Positions 61,833 through 64,000 of a DNA stretch of 64,000 bases are shown one piece after another. Each line of letters starts with the position of its first letter. The first letter of the stretch is position 1. The stretch spans positions 1 to 64,000 of the forward strand of contig BRYA01000334.1 of NCBI GenBank assembly GCA_030267965.1. The letters run 5' to 3'. The stretch is from Triparma columacea. Taxonomy: Eukaryota > Sar > Bolidophyceae > Parmales > Triparmaceae. The notes under the pieces are model-generated. The model searched no databases. It was not told where the DNA came from and saw only the letters and a list, made by a program, of their open reading frames with translations. Both the position numbers and the translations under genes were made by a program.

Positions 61833-62110
61833 GGAGCGGTGGGAGGGGGGGCACTTGTTTATGTCTTACCGGGAACTATTAGATGGAAAGCGGGAGGGGG
61901 AGGGGGGAGGATTATGGCGATTGGGGGGACCATCGTTATGATACTAGGGACATGGGCTGTCATAAGGTGAAGGGAGGGAAGAAAGAAAAAACCTGAACAA
62001 CCCCAACACACAAACAAAATTTTATGAGCCTTTTTCACGAAGGGGACGGGTTATACTTAATAAACTTCGCTAAAACATCTTTTCAACGCTCGAGCGTTTT
62101 CAATAACCCA
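61833..62110 (+). pseudogene. Displaced 3' end of the amino-acid transporter gene
   Basis: Matches 56109-56404: the last roughly 45 codons of the AAAP transporter (region encoding GAVGGGALVYVLPG to the stop) plus about 160 bp downstream, through GCTCGAGCGTTTTCA and AACCCA, with about 18 bp of net deletion. The fragment joins the exchanger remnant out of frame. It is non-functional as a transporter. Confidence 0.88.
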
Positions 62111-62367
62111 CACTTACTTTTCACTTTTTTTTCACTTTTTCCTCCTTTCCTCCTTTTGGCTCCCATTTTCGTTTTACGGTCTAATTTAGTATTAATTGTG
62201 ACTAATAAGATTTGACTTGTACTACGTTTAGAGATTAAACGAGAAATTATACCCGTACTCCACCCACAACAGCTCCATTTACCCCCCTTCCACCCCCTGC
62301 ATACGGAAATCTCCCCTCAATCACCCCTCTCCACCCTCTCCACCGCTAATACAAACCGCATCGAAAG
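62111..62367. other. Upstream region of the AP-3 beta gene
   Basis: About 255 bp, T-rich on the left and C-rich near the start codon. It presumably contains the promoter; no element is assigned. Confidence 0.4.
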
Positions 62368-64000
62368 ATGGATTTAACGTCCTCCCTCCCTTCATCCCTT
62401 ACTTCATCTTCCCTTTCCTCTGACCTCCATTTTTTTGAGGAAACAACGACGCCCTCAACGATCCGGCAGTATTTGACATCTTCTGACAAGTCTGAGGTCG
62501 TTAAGGGGCTCAAATGGTCTCTTGCGATGATATCAAAGGGTAGGAATGTCTCATCCTTCTTCCCATCCGTCGTGAAGTGTGTCGCTTCAAGGGACGTGGA
62601 GGTTAAGAAGCTCACCTACATGTACCTCAGCCACTACTCCAGCGCCGACAGGACCACCAGGGAGCTTAGCCTCCTCAGCATCAACAGCTTCCAGAAGGAC
62701 CTCTCCTCCCCCGAGCAGCTAATCAGGGCCATGTCCCTCCGCTGCCTGACGTCAATCGGAGTCCCGGACATCCTCCCCATCCAGGTCCTGGCGGTTGAGC
62801 GATGCTCAAAGGACGTCAGCCCGTACGTGAGGAAGTGCAGCGCGAACGCCGTCACCAAGGTGTGGATGTCCGTGCCGGAGGGGGGCGACGAGAACACTAG
62901 GAGGAGGTGAGATGAAATGGGGACCCCGAGGGGGAGGGAAACCAAAGGTGCCAATGCTGAAGCGCCGACTAACGCAAAACCCTTCCGTCCCCCCCCCCCC
63001 CCCCTCCCCCCTCCCCCCTTCCCCCCTTGCAGCCTCATCGCCGTCGTCCAGCGCCTCCTCTCTGACGACTCCACCATGGTCATGGGGTCTGCCACCTGCG
63101 CCATGAACGAGATCGCCCCAGACAGGCTCGACCTCCTCCACGGGAGCTACAGGCGCATGTGCGCCCTCCTCTGCGACATGGACGAGTGGAGCCAGATAAT
63201 CGTCCTCGACGTCCTGGGCAGGTACGGGAGGATGTACTTCAAGAAGCCCAAGGAGGGGAGAGCAGAGGGGATAGACCAGCTCAGGAGGCAGGGGAGAATG
63301 GGGGGGGGGGGGGACGCGGGGGGTACCGCGGCACCGCAGGGACAGGGGGGCGCGGCGAGGTCGTCACCTCAGGTGAAGCTCCCTCCAAGGACCCGCGCCA
63401 AGATCAAGAGGAGGGTGGTGAGGAAGGCTTTCTACTCAGACGAGGAGGACGAGTCGAGCGTGGAGTCGGTGTTCGTCTCGGACGATAACGCGGATAACGC
63501 CGACGACGTACCCGCGGCGCTGAGCGTCGCGAAGGACGCTGTGTTCGTCGACTCCGACGAGGACTTAGATAAGGACCACCAGCTCCTCCTCAGGTCAAGC
63601 CTCCCCCTGCTTAGGAGCAGGAACGCGGGGGTCGTGATGGCCGTCGCTCAGCTCCACTTCTACGTCGGCGTCAGCACGATTGAGGCTCGGCAGAGCATCG
63701 GGAAGGCCATGGTAAGGATCTGCCGCGATCGGCGCGAGATCCAGTACGTAGTCCTCCAGTCCATCAAGTACCTCGTGGTCCCCGCGCCCTCCGCCTTCAG
63801 CCCCTTCATAAACGAGTTCTTCGTCAGGGCGACTGACCCCAGCTTCGCTCGGCTGGCGAAGCTGGACATCCTCACCTCCCTGGCCCTGAACCACCAGTCG
63901 TGCGACGCCGTCCTCCGGGAGTTCAGGACCTACGTCAGGCACAACGACCGGTCGTTCGTCCTCGCGACTATCGCGGCCATCGGGCGGGTCGCGAACCAGT
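62368..64000 (+). CDS. AP3B: AP-3 complex beta subunit, partial (runs off window)
   Basis: Exon 1 62368-62906 and exon 2 63033 to the window end join in phase 2; about 500 residues are visible. The adaptin HEAT-repeat trunk is clear: KGLKWSLAMISKGRNVSSFF, VVKCVASRDVEVKKLTYMYL, LSLLSINSFQKDLSSPEQLI, RAMSLRCLTSIGVPDILPI, DVSPYVRKCSANAVTKV. After exon 2 come DRLDLLHGSYRRMCALL, RSRNAGVVMAVAQLHFYVGV and EIQYVVLQSIKYLVVP. The acidic insertion between trunk halves (FYSDEEDESSVESVFVSDD, then DKDHQLLLRSSLPLL) is the AP-3 rather than AP-1/2 pattern. AP-3 sorts cargo from endosomes to lysosome-related organelles or vacuole. The hinge and ear lie beyond the window. Confidence 0.93.

Overview
This is a nuclear eukaryotic window. 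Nearly every gene is interrupted by short introns (63-270 nt, usually GTGAG...AG) or is a long intron-poor reading frame. The protein set (PGAP3, TATA-binding protein, exocyst Sec8-like, AP-3 beta, JmjC/cupin-8 oxygenases, animal-type haem peroxidases fused to FG-GAP repeats, BspA-type leucine-rich repeats, voltage-sensor domains) suggests a unicellular alga, most likely a stramenopile such as a bolidophyte, diatom or pelagophyte relative. That placement is inference from gene content, not a database match. Gene models were built by hand from reading frames, splice consensus and phase agreement. Three runs of N mark assembly gaps.

Layout. 0.3-5.7 kb: a poly-serine protein with an HNH/treble-clef-like C-terminus, a BspA-type LRR gene, and a patch of gene debris. 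5.8-9.8 kb: a PGAP3-like protein that lacks the family histidines, a MEST-like alpha/beta hydrolase, and a histidine-phosphotransfer (HPt) protein. 10.1-17.7 kb: a roughly 2,420-residue full-length ABCA-like transporter containing two four-helix voltage-sensor domains, one lying inside nucleotide-binding domain 1. 18.7-20.1 kb: a class 3 lipase. 21.4-46.3 kb: a run of secretory-pathway proteins, comprising two FG-GAP/haem-peroxidase membrane proteins, three JmjC/cupin-8 oxygenases, a GT23-like glycosyltransferase/StrG-like oxygenase/StrS-like aminotransferase fusion, a lumenal methyltransferase, a membrane 2OG oxygenase and two cysteine-rich unknowns. 46.3-64 kb: mainly housekeeping genes (Sec8-like, Lnt-like N-acyltransferase, TBP, amino-acid transporter, unknown nuclear proteins, AP-3 beta), plus a decayed Na+/H+ exchanger and a small hAT-like MITE.

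Two themes stand out. First, the ABC transporter joins membrane-voltage sensing to ATP-driven transport in one chain and also carries CFTR-like clusters of RRxS/T motifs; I do not know of a described protein with this architecture. Second, pieces of neighbouring genes (about 130-370 bp) recur 2-25 kb away, always in direct orientation, and form chimeric junctions. The 21-46 kb run could be a cell-surface glycoprotein or matrix modification cluster. That is an inference from co-location and shared targeting signals.
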